Assembly: GCF_000227135.1 (NCBI RefSeq)
Contig: NC_018252.1
Coordinates: 798,282 to 862,281, forward strand
Reading direction: 5' to 3'
Origin: Leishmania donovani
Lineage: Eukaryota > Euglenozoa > Kinetoplastea > Trypanosomatida > Trypanosomatidae
DNA length: 64,000 bases
A program made the position numbers and the translations under genes. Positions 18,916 to 28,661 of this stretch are shown piece by piece. The stretch's first letter is position 1, and each line of letters begins with the position of its first letter. The notes beneath the pieces were generated by a model. The model saw only the letters and a program-made list of their open reading frames with translations. It did not search any database and was not told where the DNA came from.

Positions 18916-20229
18916 ATGGAGGATGACTACTACTATGATGATGACGGGGACTACGGCGATTACTACGACAACGGCACCGACGAGGTGGTCGACGTGAGCC
19001 CGTTAGAGCTCAAGTACGTGGATGGTAAGAGCTTCATGCAGAGCAACGTGGAGGAGAGTCTGCGGTGCTTGCAGGAGGTCGTGGCTGAGGACAGCGAGCA
19101 CGGCAGATGGACTTTCAAGGCACTGAAGATGCTCGCGCGCGCCTGTCGTATCGCGAAGCTGTACGACGCTATGGCGGACTACTACACGCAGGTCGTGCAT
19201 TTTATTCACCCCGACATTGGCGCTGCTGCGGTTGCGAAGGCGATGCTCAAGTTCACCGAAGAGAGCCTGCGAGTGCCAGCGGAGTGGCGAGGGCGCACCC
19301 TGCGCGCTACACTGGAGGTGGCCACCGCGCAACCAGAGTCCTATCGGAACGTCATTGTGCCCACCCTCCTGCACCGTGCCACCCTCTTTCTTGAAGAAGA
19401 CAAATGCGAGGAGTCTCTCGTAGACTTGCAGGCGGCACTGCAGCAGTGCGATGAATCTATCGTCACCATGGCGCAGATCAACGCCAACTGTGTGTACCAC
19501 ATTCGCACCCTTCAACTCACTGCGTATCGCAAGCTCAACCGCTACGCAGAGCTGCGACGTGCCTACTACGAATTAGGCAGGGTGCATGCAGCGTTGCCGT
19601 CGCTACGCATGATTGGCAGCGCCATGGAGTCGGCTGGGCACTTGTTCCTGCACGACGCTGACTGGGCGGCAGCTCACCGTGCATTCTCTTCGGCTCTGCG
19701 TTGCCACACAGAGAGCGGTGATGCGCAGCAGTACAACGTGGTGAAGTACGTAGTGCTCGCCACCATTATGGCTGGGCTGCCGGTGGACGTGTTTGCGCAG
19801 GAGGAGACGCTGGCGAATCACCCGTCTGTTCGCCCAGTACGTGCCCTCTGGCAAGCCTTTGTCGCATTGGACGTGTCGACTTTTCTGCAGGTGTTGCACG
19901 CTCCCGATAACGCGGCGTGCTTCGCGAAGGACGCGGAGTTCGCAGCGTACGTGGAGCCGATGATGTTCCAGCTGCGCACCAACTACCTCATCGCTTACTC
20001 CAAGAGCTTTGGCACGCTGTCACTTCTGGAGCTCGGTGCTCGGCTGCAGCTGCAGGAGCAACCGTGCAAGGAGCTGTGCACGAGCGCCATTCTCCTGGGT
20101 CTCATCAACGCTCGCATCGACGATGCGCGGAAACTGCTGCTGTTTCAGCGTGCATCGCGCGCCGTGCCTAGCAGCGTGGCTGTGTTGCGCGACTTGTCCG
20201 ACTTGACGAGCGAACTCTGCTGCAAGTAG
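18916..20229 (+). CDS. CSN2: COP9 signalosome subunit 2 (CSN2)-like
   Basis: A 437-residue protein with CSN2 layout. The acidic Asp/Tyr-rich N-terminus (MEDDYYYDDDGDYGDYYD) matches that of CSN2 proteins. Then comes ESLRCLQEVVAEDSEHGRW followed by TFKALKML, mirroring the CSN2 E-x-G-x-W-x-FKALK motif. TPR-like helices follow, including ESAGHLFLHDADWAAAHRAF (CSN2: G-x-MHLREGEFEKAHTDF) and VVKYVVLATIMAGL. The C-terminal PCI/winged-helix part is shorter than in animals. CSN2 is a scaffold of the signalosome that removes Nedd8 from cullins. The related proteasome lid subunit Rpn6 is the main alternative, but the acidic start favours CSN2. The ATG at 18916 directly precedes the conserved start. Confidence 0.85.
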   Translation: MEDDYYYDDDGDYGDYYDNGTDEVVDVSPLELKYVDGKSFMQSNVEESLRCLQEVVAEDSEHGRWTFKALKMLARACRIAKLYDAMADYYTQVVHFIHPDIGAAAVAKAMLKFTEESLRVPAEWRGRTLRATLEVATAQPESYRNVIVPTLLHRATLFLEEDKCEESLVDLQAALQQCDESIVTMAQINANCVYHIRTLQLTAYRKLNRYAELRRAYYELGRVHAALPSLRMIGSAMESAGHLFLHDADWAAAHRAFSSALRCHTESGDAQQYNVVKYVVLATIMAGLPVDVFAQEETLANHPSVRPVRALWQAFVALDVSTFLQVLHAPDNAACFAKDAEFAAYVEPMMFQLRTNYLIAYSKSFGTLSLLELGARLQLQEQPCKELCTSAILLGLINARIDDARKLLLFQRASRAVPSSVAVLRDLSDLTSELCCK

Positions 20230-21116
20230 GCGTAGTTGCGGCTGTGAGTGGCGGGTGCGTTAGCGGGCCCTCTCTTCCTCTGTTTTCATCCGCGCTGCGG
20301 CTGAACATGACTCAGGCGTCGCATAGGGGGGGCCCGCTGCTCTCCATCTTTCTCCTTCCCTTCCCGCCCCGCCACGATGGCGCCACCACTTTTCGCGGTT
20401 TGAAAACTGTTGTCCTTTCGCTGTTTCGTGTGGTGGCTACTTGTGACACACCTGCCGCTGAGATCAGAGGAACAGACGGATATCAACGTCGACATGCAAT
20501 GAAACATAGCAGCCGGCAGAGAAGGAAGGCGGTTTGTGCTGCCGCTGGTGCTTGTTCCCCCCCTCCTCACAGAAGCCGCGTGCGCGTGGGCAGGTGCATA
20601 GCCGCGGTGTTGACATACGCCCCGTCTCGGGCTTCTCTACACTCTGCCGCTCTCTGTCGCGTACCTTCTGTCCTCTCTCTCCTTTGGGCATTTTGTTTTC
20701 GATCTTGGCAGTCGTCATGAGGGCATAGAGAACGCACACCCCAAACACCAATGCAAACGCAAAGACCTTGCTCAAAGCCTTGACACATACACACACATCA
20801 TTCCGTGCTGCCCCTCTCCCCCTTTTGCCTCTTCCTTCTCTGCTGTGCCACATCCGCGTCACCGGTCTTTCACCCCTCCTCCTGTGCTCTGCGCACATGA
20901 GAGGCGCACCGCCAAAAGGTGCGGAGGGAAACACGGCACGATAGGAGAAGGAGGGAAGCCGCGCCGAGCTGCTCTGGCTGCACGTAAGCGTATCTGCTCA
21001 TAGACAAACAGACACACCCACATACATCTTCAAGCAACCGCGCTACACTTGAATCAACCCCCTTTCACACCCCCACACCCACCCACCCACACACCAACAC
21101 GCACACCGTCGTCACC
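20230..21116. other. Intergenic, 0.89 kb
   Basis: Low-complexity, pyrimidine-rich, with CCCA/CACA-rich sequence just before the next ATG (21056-21110). No gene is seen. Confidence 0.65.
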
Positions 21117-23030
21117 ATGCCGCGCCAACCGACCAAAAACCGCATTAACATGCACGACATTGTCGAGCAGCCCCTCAGCGTCATTCCAGATGCTGTGGAC
21201 GCCGTCCTGCGCCGTCCAGAGCCGCTGGACGAGCTCGAGGTGCAGAGCATCTTCTTCGAGAGCTCGTACATACTGCTTCGGGCAGAGGAGGCGCTCTCGG
21301 CTAAGGACGGCAACGCACTCTGTGCCCTATTCAAGATCTTTTCTGAGGGCTTTGCCCACAGCGAGGCCTCCTTCGAAGAGGGCATCCGCACAATGGTGCA
21401 GAACGAGTCCTTGCTGCAGACGATGCACGCAATTTTCAAAGTGGTTGTGGAGCAGGAGGCCCTGCCGCTGCACAGCGCCGGCACCGTTGAGCTTATTCAC
21501 GTGCTCAGCAGCCTGTTCGATGGCGCGGCGCTGAAGGAAAAGTGCGGGGCGGTATTTATGCGAGGGTTTGCCAAGGTACTGCAGCGGGTGTACTCAAACG
21601 CAGAGGAGGCGCGCAGGCACTTCCACCTGCAGCGAGGCACAGCAACGGCACTCATCAACCTTGTGAAGGGGTCAAAGCAAAACAAGCAGCGCCTGGCATC
21701 GTGGAAGTTTGTAGCGGACTGCTGCGCTGCCTCTGTTGACGTCTTCTTCCAGTTGCAGTGCGTCGAGCTGCTGTTCCGCGTGTCGCGACAGAACAAAGAC
21801 GTCTTCTCCCACCTTGGTGGCTCACTCCCGCCCGCAACGATCGAAGAGTTGCGAGCGCTGCCCAACGACGGCACGCTGCTTTCTCGCATGACGCTGCTGA
21901 TTGAGCACCTCAACGAGGGCCGTGCGCAGGTGCTGCGCTACCCGCTGAAGGAAGTCGTGGCCGCGGAGACGACGCTGACAAGCTCCACCAATGCCTACTT
22001 CACGCCCAACTATGTGATTGTCATGGTCACGGCCGCCAACGCCGACAACATTACGATACCGTACCGCATCATCCGCTCCATTACTCTCGGCCGCGATGGC
22101 CGCGTCATTGTGCGACTGGAGGAGTTCCCCGTCAAGCTGGAGTTACTGCTGAGTCACACGACGGGCATGGACACCGTCACCTTCTACATGGCCCAGGAGG
22201 ATCTTGCCACCTTCAAGCAGTCCCCGGTACGGCAGTGGATCGTGGAGGCGCTGCAGGTGCGGAAAGAGGAGCAACATCACCATCGTCCACCGCAGGCACC
22301 GCGCTCCCCGGACTCCATGGCGAAGCCAGCGGAGAAGACGGAGCCGGCGGCACACGAGTCTTTGTCTTCCACAACCCCTGCTGCTTCCTCGCATGAGGCT
22401 TCCGATGACATGGTCACCACGAGGAAGAAGGCTCGGCTGGAGGGTTCCGCAGCACCTGCTGCTGCGGTGCCCTCCACAAATCAGCCTCCGATTGCCGCCT
22501 TCCTGCACGTGGTGGATGCGCTGGTGGAGCAGGCGGCTACACCGAATGAGGCGCAGGCGATGTTGCTGCAGCTGCGTCGGCTCATGGAGGTTCGCAAGGA
22601 GATGCAGCGCGGAAAATCGATGGATGACCTAAGCGACGCCATGCGGCACATTCAAAACCGCGTTGACGAGACGCGCCGCACGGCAAAGGAGAGCAGAACG
22701 GCGTGGCACCAGGCCATGTTGGAGGAGCTGGAGCGGGTGGAGAACGTCGTCGTCGGCGCGCAGGACAAGGCGGCGGCGGGGGTGGAGCAGTTGAATGATC
22801 ACCTGAAGAAGGTCAAGACGAGCAACCAGGCCATCAACGAACGGATTGCATGCATGGATATCGAGCTGCAACAAACCTTGGAGGAGCTCCGTGAGGAGGA
22901 GCTGCGCTGGACCAACGAGATTCACACTAAGAGCATGCGTGAGGCGGAGCGACTGGAGTTTGAAGTCGATCAGCACCTTGTCAACCGTAGCCGGCCAATG
23001 GCGCTCTTATCTGACTACATGCGACAATAG
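21117..23030 (+). CDS. SYCP2-like protein, probable kinetoplastid kinetochore protein KKT17 or KKT18
   Basis: A 637-residue protein in three parts. Residues about 1-265 are armadillo-like helices. Residues about 270-375 are beta-rich and resemble the Spt16M/PH-like domain that follows the armadillo domain in SYCP2 (strands YVIVMVTA, NITIPYRIIRSITLG, GRVIVRLEEF, VTFYMAQEDLATF). A Pro/Ser/Ala/Thr-rich linker with a KKARLEG patch (about 385-450) leads to a long coiled coil (about 470-625). This order is the architecture reported for SYCP2 and for KKT17/KKT18, kinetochore proteins thought to derive from synaptonemal complex components and to work with SYCP3-like KKT16. The assignment rests on architecture and on memory that one of these genes maps to the syntenic chromosome. 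A meiotic SYCP2 orthologue is the alternative. Confidence 0.6.
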   Translation: MPRQPTKNRINMHDIVEQPLSVIPDAVDAVLRRPEPLDELEVQSIFFESSYILLRAEEALSAKDGNALCALFKIFSEGFAHSEASFEEGIRTMVQNESLLQTMHAIFKVVVEQEALPLHSAGTVELIHVLSSLFDGAALKEKCGAVFMRGFAKVLQRVYSNAEEARRHFHLQRGTATALINLVKGSKQNKQRLASWKFVADCCAASVDVFFQLQCVELLFRVSRQNKDVFSHLGGSLPPATIEELRALPNDGTLLSRMTLLIEHLNEGRAQVLRYPLKEVVAAETTLTSSTNAYFTPNYVIVMVTAANADNITIPYRIIRSITLGRDGRVIVRLEEFPVKLELLLSHTTGMDTVTFYMAQEDLATFKQSPVRQWIVEALQVRKEEQHHHRPPQAPRSPDSMAKPAEKTEPAAHESLSSTTPAASSHEASDDMVTTRKKARLEGSAAPAAAVPSTNQPPIAAFLHVVDALVEQAATPNEAQAMLLQLRRLMEVRKEMQRGKSMDDLSDAMRHIQNRVDETRRTAKESRTAWHQAMLEELERVENVVVGAQDKAAAGVEQLNDHLKKVKTSNQAINERIACMDIELQQTLEELREEELRWTNEIHTKSMREAERLEFEVDQHLVNRSRPMALLSDYMRQ

Positions 23031-24020
23031 GCGGTGTTGTGCCATCTAACGCGTGTAGCGAGACCTGTTTCCCGTGCTGCTTGCTCTATCCTTGCGCAAT
23101 ACATCAGTGCACGCACACGTGCACACGTAAGCCCAGCGCTGCGAAACCCGAAAAGAGCTGAGAATGCGGGCATGTGTGCTGCTGCTCGGCGGTAGGCGTG
23201 TGGCTGTCTGTGCTGTGACGTGTGGTCTATGTCTCCGCAAGAGGGAGTTTAGAAGGAGGGGAGGAGAGGCGCGTGTGAGAATGTATGATGCTGCACCGCA
23301 CAAACACGAATACCCCATCCCTTGCTCGTTGTCGTCTTGTATTTTTCCTTTATCTCCCTTCTCTTCGTCCTTCTGTGTGTTTTTACCGTGAGTCATCACA
23401 CACACACACACACATGCGTGCGAGTGCTCTCTGCCAATCTGTCTTTCTTTAGACGAACAATGCAAGCGAGACAAAAACGAAACGACATGAAAAGGATGGA
23501 GAGTGGGGCGGCAGCAGTACATCTCACTTCCTTCCTCGCGGTAAAACGGAGGGGAGAAGGGCGGAGGAGGAAGAGGGAGGAGGGGGAGGCCCATTGCTTT
23601 ATTCTGTCGCCGCTGCACCTTCCTCGCTCTCTCCTGCTCCCCCACTGCCTGCCTGCTCGAAGTGCACTACGAATCATGATGTTTTCTTGACCGTGTGCTG
23701 CTACTCTATGGTTGCGTGGTTGGCCCTCCCCCATCTGAACTCAAAGTCTCTCCTCTTTTGTGTTTCACTGATTGCCTTTTTCCTCGTTGCCCTCGACATC
23801 ATCGTAACTACATTGCACACACACTGCTGAGCCGCCTGCTGCTGCTGCTGCTGCTGAAAAGAATAACAACAAAACGGACTAGCGTTTATCCGCGTCTGCT
23901 GTCTTACTGCGTCGGGCTCGAGGTTGTGTGTGCTTCTTCGCCCGTGTGTACGTAGGTCTCTCTACACCTTTTTTCTCTGAGCACCTCTCTGCGATTCTCA
24001 CGTGTGGCATTCAGTGCATC
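23031..24020. other. Intergenic, 0.99 kb
   Basis: Contains a CA tract near 23398-23414, a CTG run near 23838-23857 and several pyrimidine tracts before PEX2. No gene is seen. Confidence 0.65.
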
Positions 24021-25013
24021 ATGGCGTGGCTCGGAGACGCGGTCGACGCGCAGTACACAATCGACACGGTGTCGAAGCAGCAGGCGCTGCTGCCGTCCTC
24101 CAACGCCTTTTCGATCTTCCCGAAGGATCACGTCCTGCGCATCTTTCAGCTGGATGCGCTTGTGCTGCAACAGGAGCTCGTCGAGATTCTGCAGACGACT
24201 CTCTTCCATGTGCTTGACATCCCGCCCCTCCAGCACTTTCGCTTCGCCTATCAGGAGGAGCTTGTGCTCGTTTTGGATGCCCTGTTGTACCGTCTGTCGG
24301 TGTGGCGCATGGGGCAGTCCATCGGGGACCGACTGCAGAACTTAGTCCTTCGCGATGAAGAGCGGGCGCGTCTGCTGGCCCTGCAGAACACAAAGTCGAT
24401 CCTGCCCAGCCTCGCTCCATCCCGCCGACTACTGCTGGTGCACGCAATCATGACGCTCGTAATGCCTTACGTCACCCGCAAGGTGCAGCGAAAGGTGCTA
24501 GAGGAGGGATGGGAGCGTGAGCCTGTCACGACGGCGCGGCATCGCATCGCCAAGGCGCTCCGCTATGGCGTTGTCACATGGTCTTTGCTCTCTCTTGCCA
24601 ACACGTTTAACTTCCTGATGACGGGGAAGTACCGCACCCTCGTCGAGCGCATCCTGTCTCTCCGTCTCGTCTACGGCTCGCAGCGGATGATGCGCTTTAC
24701 AAATCTGCTCTACATGAATCAGCACGTCCAGTGGCAAACGTGGATGTCTCTCTTCAGAGCGCTTAGTCTGGGGCGATACTTCCGGCGACTCATGAAAAGC
24801 CTCAGCTCCGTTGCATCGTCGTCGGCGTTGCTCTCCATGAACGAGAACTTGTGCAGCGCGTGCCATGAGCTGCCGACAGTGTGCCAGCGGTCGAACTGCG
24901 GCCACCGTTACTGCTATTACTGCATCAAGAGTCGGCTGCTCGATAGTCAATCCACCGGCTCCTTTCGTTGTATAAAGTGCGGCCAAGCCGTGCACAGCTG
25001 CGCCCCTGCGTAA
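24021..25013 (+). CDS. PEX2: PEX2, RING peroxin of the glycosomal import machinery
   Basis: A 330-residue RING peroxin. The N-terminus has the Pex2/Pex12 pattern DHVLRIFQLDALVLQQELVEI. The middle contains membrane-associated helices (LLLVHAIMTLVMPYVTRKV, WSLLSLANTFNFLMTGKYRT, and the conserved LRLVYGSQRMMRFTNLLYMN stretch). The C-terminal RING covers about residues 277-318: CSAC, then C, CGHRYC, YYC and CIKC in the expected order. PEX2 forms with PEX10 and PEX12 the ubiquitin ligase that recycles the PEX5 import receptor; in trypanosomatids this serves glycosomes. The ATG at 24021 is chosen over an upstream non-ATG frame. PEX10 lies 14 kb downstream on the same strand. PEX12 is excluded because the RING is complete. 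Confidence 0.88.
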   Translation: MAWLGDAVDAQYTIDTVSKQQALLPSSNAFSIFPKDHVLRIFQLDALVLQQELVEILQTTLFHVLDIPPLQHFRFAYQEELVLVLDALLYRLSVWRMGQSIGDRLQNLVLRDEERARLLALQNTKSILPSLAPSRRLLLVHAIMTLVMPYVTRKVQRKVLEEGWEREPVTTARHRIAKALRYGVVTWSLLSLANTFNFLMTGKYRTLVERILSLRLVYGSQRMMRFTNLLYMNQHVQWQTWMSLFRALSLGRYFRRLMKSLSSVASSSALLSMNENLCSACHELPTVCQRSNCGHRYCYYCIKSRLLDSQSTGSFRCIKCGQAVHSCAPA

Positions 25014-25841
25014 GCCGCAAGGGAATACCCACCTGTCGTGTTGTGCTTAGCCGTCGTCCCTGCTTTGTTGCTCTGCCTACGTGCGTCGGCCTGCCTCTCT
25101 CTGTATGTTTAAGTGAAGTTGTCTGGCTGTATGGGCTTCCGTAGGTCATGTGAGATGGTGGCGATGGTTCTCGCCGAAGAGCGACGTCGGGTCCCACGAC
25201 CATATGTGTGTGTATGTGTGTATGTATGTATGCGTGAGGAGGTGCGGCTCTCGGAATACGTATGTCGCTGCCGAGGGGAGGCGAAAGAGGGGGGGGCGAG
25301 AATGCACGCATCATCGCCATGAACAGAAGGAGCGACTCTGCATTTAGCTGCCATGTATATGGTGCTGGGTGTTGGTGGTGAGCGGATGTGGTGTGGCATA
25401 CCCATAGAAGCGGCTGTCTTGCCGGGAGAGGTGACGCATCTATATTCCCGTGCACGTTGGGACGGCATTTTGTTTCGTGTGAGAGACGTTCCGACGCCCC
25501 CTCCCCAAATCTCCTCCTCTTTTTTCTGCCTATCCACGTGCGTATATGCATGTGTGTGGTTATCATCGAAGCAGGTGTGGCACAGTGAGCTGTACCCTCG
25601 CCTCTTGCGACCGCGTACTCTCTCTGTTGACTCCCTCGCCCCTTCCCCTCCTCATCTCTCTCCCGCCTTTCTCTGCCTACCTTCTCCGTGCATATTTGTG
25701 TGCGCGGATGCATCCCTTTGGCGACGCTTGCTACCACTGGCGTCGCACTTGCGTACACGCAAGCGCACTACACATGCATCTATGCGTGTGTGTGCATCAG
25801 TCACATGCTTTGGCGTTTTGGGAAGACCGGCAGAGACAAGG
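25014..25841. other. Intergenic, 0.83 kb
   Basis: TGTA/TG-rich near 25203-25235 and pyrimidine-rich near 25610-25690. No gene is seen. Confidence 0.65.
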
Positions 25842-26354
25842 ATGGACCCGGCGCTGGCGGTGATGTCGCCTTTCCAGAATGAGGCGAGGGGCATTGATGG
25901 GATGCTGGAGGACGCTGTAGAGGAGATCACGCGGCCCTCGTCGATCGGCGCAACTAGCGGCAACAACCAAACTTCTGGCGCGGCTGAAGGCGCCTCTGTC
26001 GAACCTCCTGCGTTGGCGGCTCTTCCCCTGACGCAATGCAGCTTCTGTGCCCAGTCTACCACCACCCGCGCTGTTCCAAAGGACGGCATGTACGTGTGCA
26101 CTAACTGTTTAGCTGAGCAGGGAAGCCGGCCTCGTTTGTTCCCGCTCGGCACTTTCAAGTGTTGCCCCACCTCCACAGAGGCGATGGACGGTGATGTGGT
26201 GCGGTGCGCTGGTTGCTACCGCTGGTACCACGTGCACTGCGTAGGCATCACGGATAGCGTGCTGCGGAACTATGTAACTCTTTCCACCACCTCGTGGTAC
26301 TGCCCGGAGCCGGCCTGCTGCGATCGCGTGCTGCGAAGGCATTTGAAGAGGTAG
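25842..26354 (+). CDS. Small double zinc-finger protein with C-terminal PHD-like finger, 170 aa
   Basis: Two zinc-binding modules are visible. The first is a four-cysteine pair (CSFC and CTNC, about residues 66-88). The second is a PHD-like finger at the C-terminus: CC, CAGC, the Y-H-V-H-C segment and W-Y-C-x4-C, with the aromatic RWYH preceding the core histidine as in canonical PHD fingers. Spacing of the first and last cysteine pairs is unusual. The N-terminal 60 residues are acidic and Ser/Ala/Gly-rich. PHD fingers commonly read histone H3 tails, often H3K4 methylation, so a chromatin role is plausible. I do not recognise a named orthologue. The start is the ATG at 25842, just upstream of the first sequence with protein-like composition. 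Confidence 0.72.
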   Translation: MDPALAVMSPFQNEARGIDGMLEDAVEEITRPSSIGATSGNNQTSGAAEGASVEPPALAALPLTQCSFCAQSTTTRAVPKDGMYVCTNCLAEQGSRPRLFPLGTFKCCPTSTEAMDGDVVRCAGCYRWYHVHCVGITDSVLRNYVTLSTTSWYCPEPACCDRVLRRHLKR

Positions 26355-27062
26355 ACACATGAGCAGCGACAACCAAAGGAAAGCAAGTGAAAAAAGCCAT
26401 GATGAATGTGTGTCTCTGTGTAAGACGGAACTCGGAGAGGATAGCGCGGGCGAGGGGGGGGGGCGGAGGAGTTTTCATCTCTCCTCTTCTTTTTCCCTCG
26501 GTTCTCCTTCTGTGGGTATTCAATACTCCGCGTGTGGGGAGGCGTCCGTGTGTGTATGCACCCGATGTACTGTGCACGGTGCCATACGACGTGTACGCTC
26601 TAAACGTAGTAGTCGAGGCTGAACCCCCTCTCCCTCTTTCCCTCCAGCTCGATGAGAAGTGTTGTGTTGGTTGTGATTTAAAAGAGGGGGACGGTGCCCA
26701 GCGGCGAGGCGGTCGAGTGCCCCTCCTCCCCCCTCTCTCACATCACCTCTCTGTTGCACGTTGCCACACATGTACGGGTATCCCTGCGTAGCACCACCTC
26801 CTTGGTGTTGCCGCTCGACGTCAAGCACGTGCATGTTCTGCCCGCCCAACCTCTCTCCCCCTCATGTCGCCGCTGCTGTCACCTACTACCTATTACCTTT
26901 CCTTTTCTCTTTCATTTGTTGGCGCCCTATTCACTTCGTTTCGCTCTCGAACTCTGCGCGTCGCTCAGCGAGGGAGGTGGTTATGGGAGGGCACCCTCCT
27001 TACAGGGAAAGACCCACACATCAGCAGTCAACGGCAGCGCATGAGGTGGACGTGATGATACC
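26355..27062. other. Intergenic, 0.71 kb
   Basis: A G-run near 26455-26463 and strong C/T tracts from 26620 to 26925. No gene is seen. Confidence 0.65.
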
Positions 27063-28661
27063 ATGGGTCCCACAAACATCATGTGCGACTTCTTCCACGG
27101 TGATGCCGCCTCGCCACGCTATCAAAGCAGCGCGAAGTCAACCTTCACGCCTCTCTTGCAGACGTGGGTGAAGCCAGAACGGCTTGAAAATAGCACGGCC
27201 GTCTTTCTCGACGCCCTTCTGTACACCGACGACAGCGGCGCAGCTGTGGCGCAGATATGGCTGCGAATCGACCCAGATGATTCTCATGGGCTGGGCGCCG
27301 CACCGTTGTTCTCTTTCCTCGTGGCAGCGTGTCGGGCACCGTTGGTTTGCCCCAGCCAAGCCGATGTCCCCATTATCAGCGGCGCGGCTGTGCTTGCTGA
27401 TGACGCGACATCAGCCGTTCGTCAGTTTCACCTCGTGTACCCGTGCGTCAGCGGCACCAACGCTTTGCTCCGTGAGGTGGTGCACAGCTGGGGCGGGGCA
27501 CGGCTCTCTGTGACCCGCAAGCGAGCACTTCTCCGTGTGGCGGGCGCGACTGCTCCGTACACAGCGACTGCGGTGGTGAACGAAGCTGCCACCGCAGGCG
27601 TGTTTGTACTGGAGTCGGGCGCATACCACCGAGCCGATGCCTTCCATGTTCGAACCGACGCGGCTGCGCGCCAAGGGCTGGTTCCTCCTGTCACTGTGCT
27701 GCAGATGCGGGCGCCGCTCCCGCAGAGCGAGACGTACCGGAGTCTTCAGCACGGATGCCTTACCGAGTCACTGGTAGGCTTCGTCGTGCACGAACCGTAC
27801 CGACAGCGCTCTATCTTCTCTCTTGCCGCCGTCCCCTCCGCCGGTGCGCAAGCACTGTATGGGGAGATAGACACGGTGCTGGAGATGAGCACCGCCGCCC
27901 TCCACGACGCCGATGAAGCACTTGTCCCTTGCTGCGGCCTTGCTCAGCGTATAGTGTACACCGGCTGCGCCTTGACGCGCACCCAACTCCACGCCTCCCC
28001 TCTTCTGGAGGTCACACAGGTGGTGCTGAGAGTACATGTGGAGGGGGCACTTTCTCGACCGGCGTCTCTCTCGCCCTTGAGCAACGTGACATGGCAGTTG
28101 TGCGGCTCGCAGCGCTACGAGGCCACCGTGATTAGGCTGCAGCGGCCTCTAGAGGAGCGACTGAGTTGGGTCGTGGAGCCACTCCGCGCCGTCTCGTCGG
28201 ACCTGCGGTGCGTAGATAGCGCCTTGAACCGTGCAGGGGCTAAAGCAACGGCGGCGCGGAGGAGTTCTGATGCTGATTCAAGAAGTCAGATGCACTGTGT
28301 CACGTGTGTCGCTGAGGCGCACTTTTCGTCTTTCTCGCGCCACGGAGGCCACTTCACTGGTGGCGTTAGGCGTCGCTGCTCTCTCGCGCTCTCCGCTAAC
28401 GCTGTTTGCTCTGTGTACCCGCACCATCCGCGAACGGCGGGGGGAGCGCACGAATCACGCAGCTGCCGCAGAACATCCGTGTCGTGGTGGCAGCCACCCC
28501 CGCTGTGGCTGTCCCGCACCGCGTGCTTCATCACGCATTGCAGCCTTTTCGAGCTGTCTGCGCTGTACTGCCTCGTCCTCGTGGCCTGTTTTCTCGTTAT
28601 CCTGCTGCGGAGGGGCAGAGGGAGAGACGGTCTCGCTCGCAGGGATTCCATCGCTTGGTGA
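27063..28661 (+). CDS. Unassigned protein with C-terminal membrane anchor, 532 aa, possible paired frameshift
   Basis: I do not recognise the family. Residues 1 to about 470 lack hydrophobic segments long enough to span a membrane and look like a folded beta-rich domain. A strong span (CSLFELSALYCLVLVACFLV) lies near the C-terminus, followed by an Arg-rich tail, so it is probably tail-anchored or type I. Between about 28437 and 28501 codon bias (GC at third positions) moves to another frame, which reads ITQLPQNIRVVVAATPA, and then returns. The shifts coincide with a six-G run and a five-C run, so two compensating errors or indels are likely and about 20 residues of the predicted protein may be wrong. 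A PIG-X/PBN1-like layout was considered without motif support. Confidence 0.7.
   Translation: MGPTNIMCDFFHGDAASPRYQSSAKSTFTPLLQTWVKPERLENSTAVFLDALLYTDDSGAAVAQIWLRIDPDDSHGLGAAPLFSFLVAACRAPLVCPSQADVPIISGAAVLADDATSAVRQFHLVYPCVSGTNALLREVVHSWGGARLSVTRKRALLRVAGATAPYTATAVVNEAATAGVFVLESGAYHRADAFHVRTDAAARQGLVPPVTVLQMRAPLPQSETYRSLQHGCLTESLVGFVVHEPYRQRSIFSLAAVPSAGAQALYGEIDTVLEMSTAALHDADEALVPCCGLAQRIVYTGCALTRTQLHASPLLEVTQVVLRVHVEGALSRPASLSPLSNVTWQLCGSQRYEATVIRLQRPLEERLSWVVEPLRAVSSDLRCVDSALNRAGAKATAARRSSDADSRSQMHCVTCVAEAHFSSFSRHGGHFTGGVRRRCSLALSANAVCSVYPHHPRTAGGAHESRSCRRTSVSWWQPPPLWLSRTACFITHCSLFELSALYCLVLVACFLVILLRRGRGRDGLARRDSIAW

Noticed and set aside
17877..18917. 346-codon minus-strand frame
   Set aside because: Antisense within a plus-strand unit, Arg/Ser/Thr/Pro-rich, no conserved motif; it is the complement of C/T-rich leader sequence.
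27063..28661. Identification of the 532-residue protein as PIG-X/PBN1
   Set aside because: Only the general layout (soluble part, C-terminal span) fits; the family's conserved histidine/arginine motif could not be placed with confidence.
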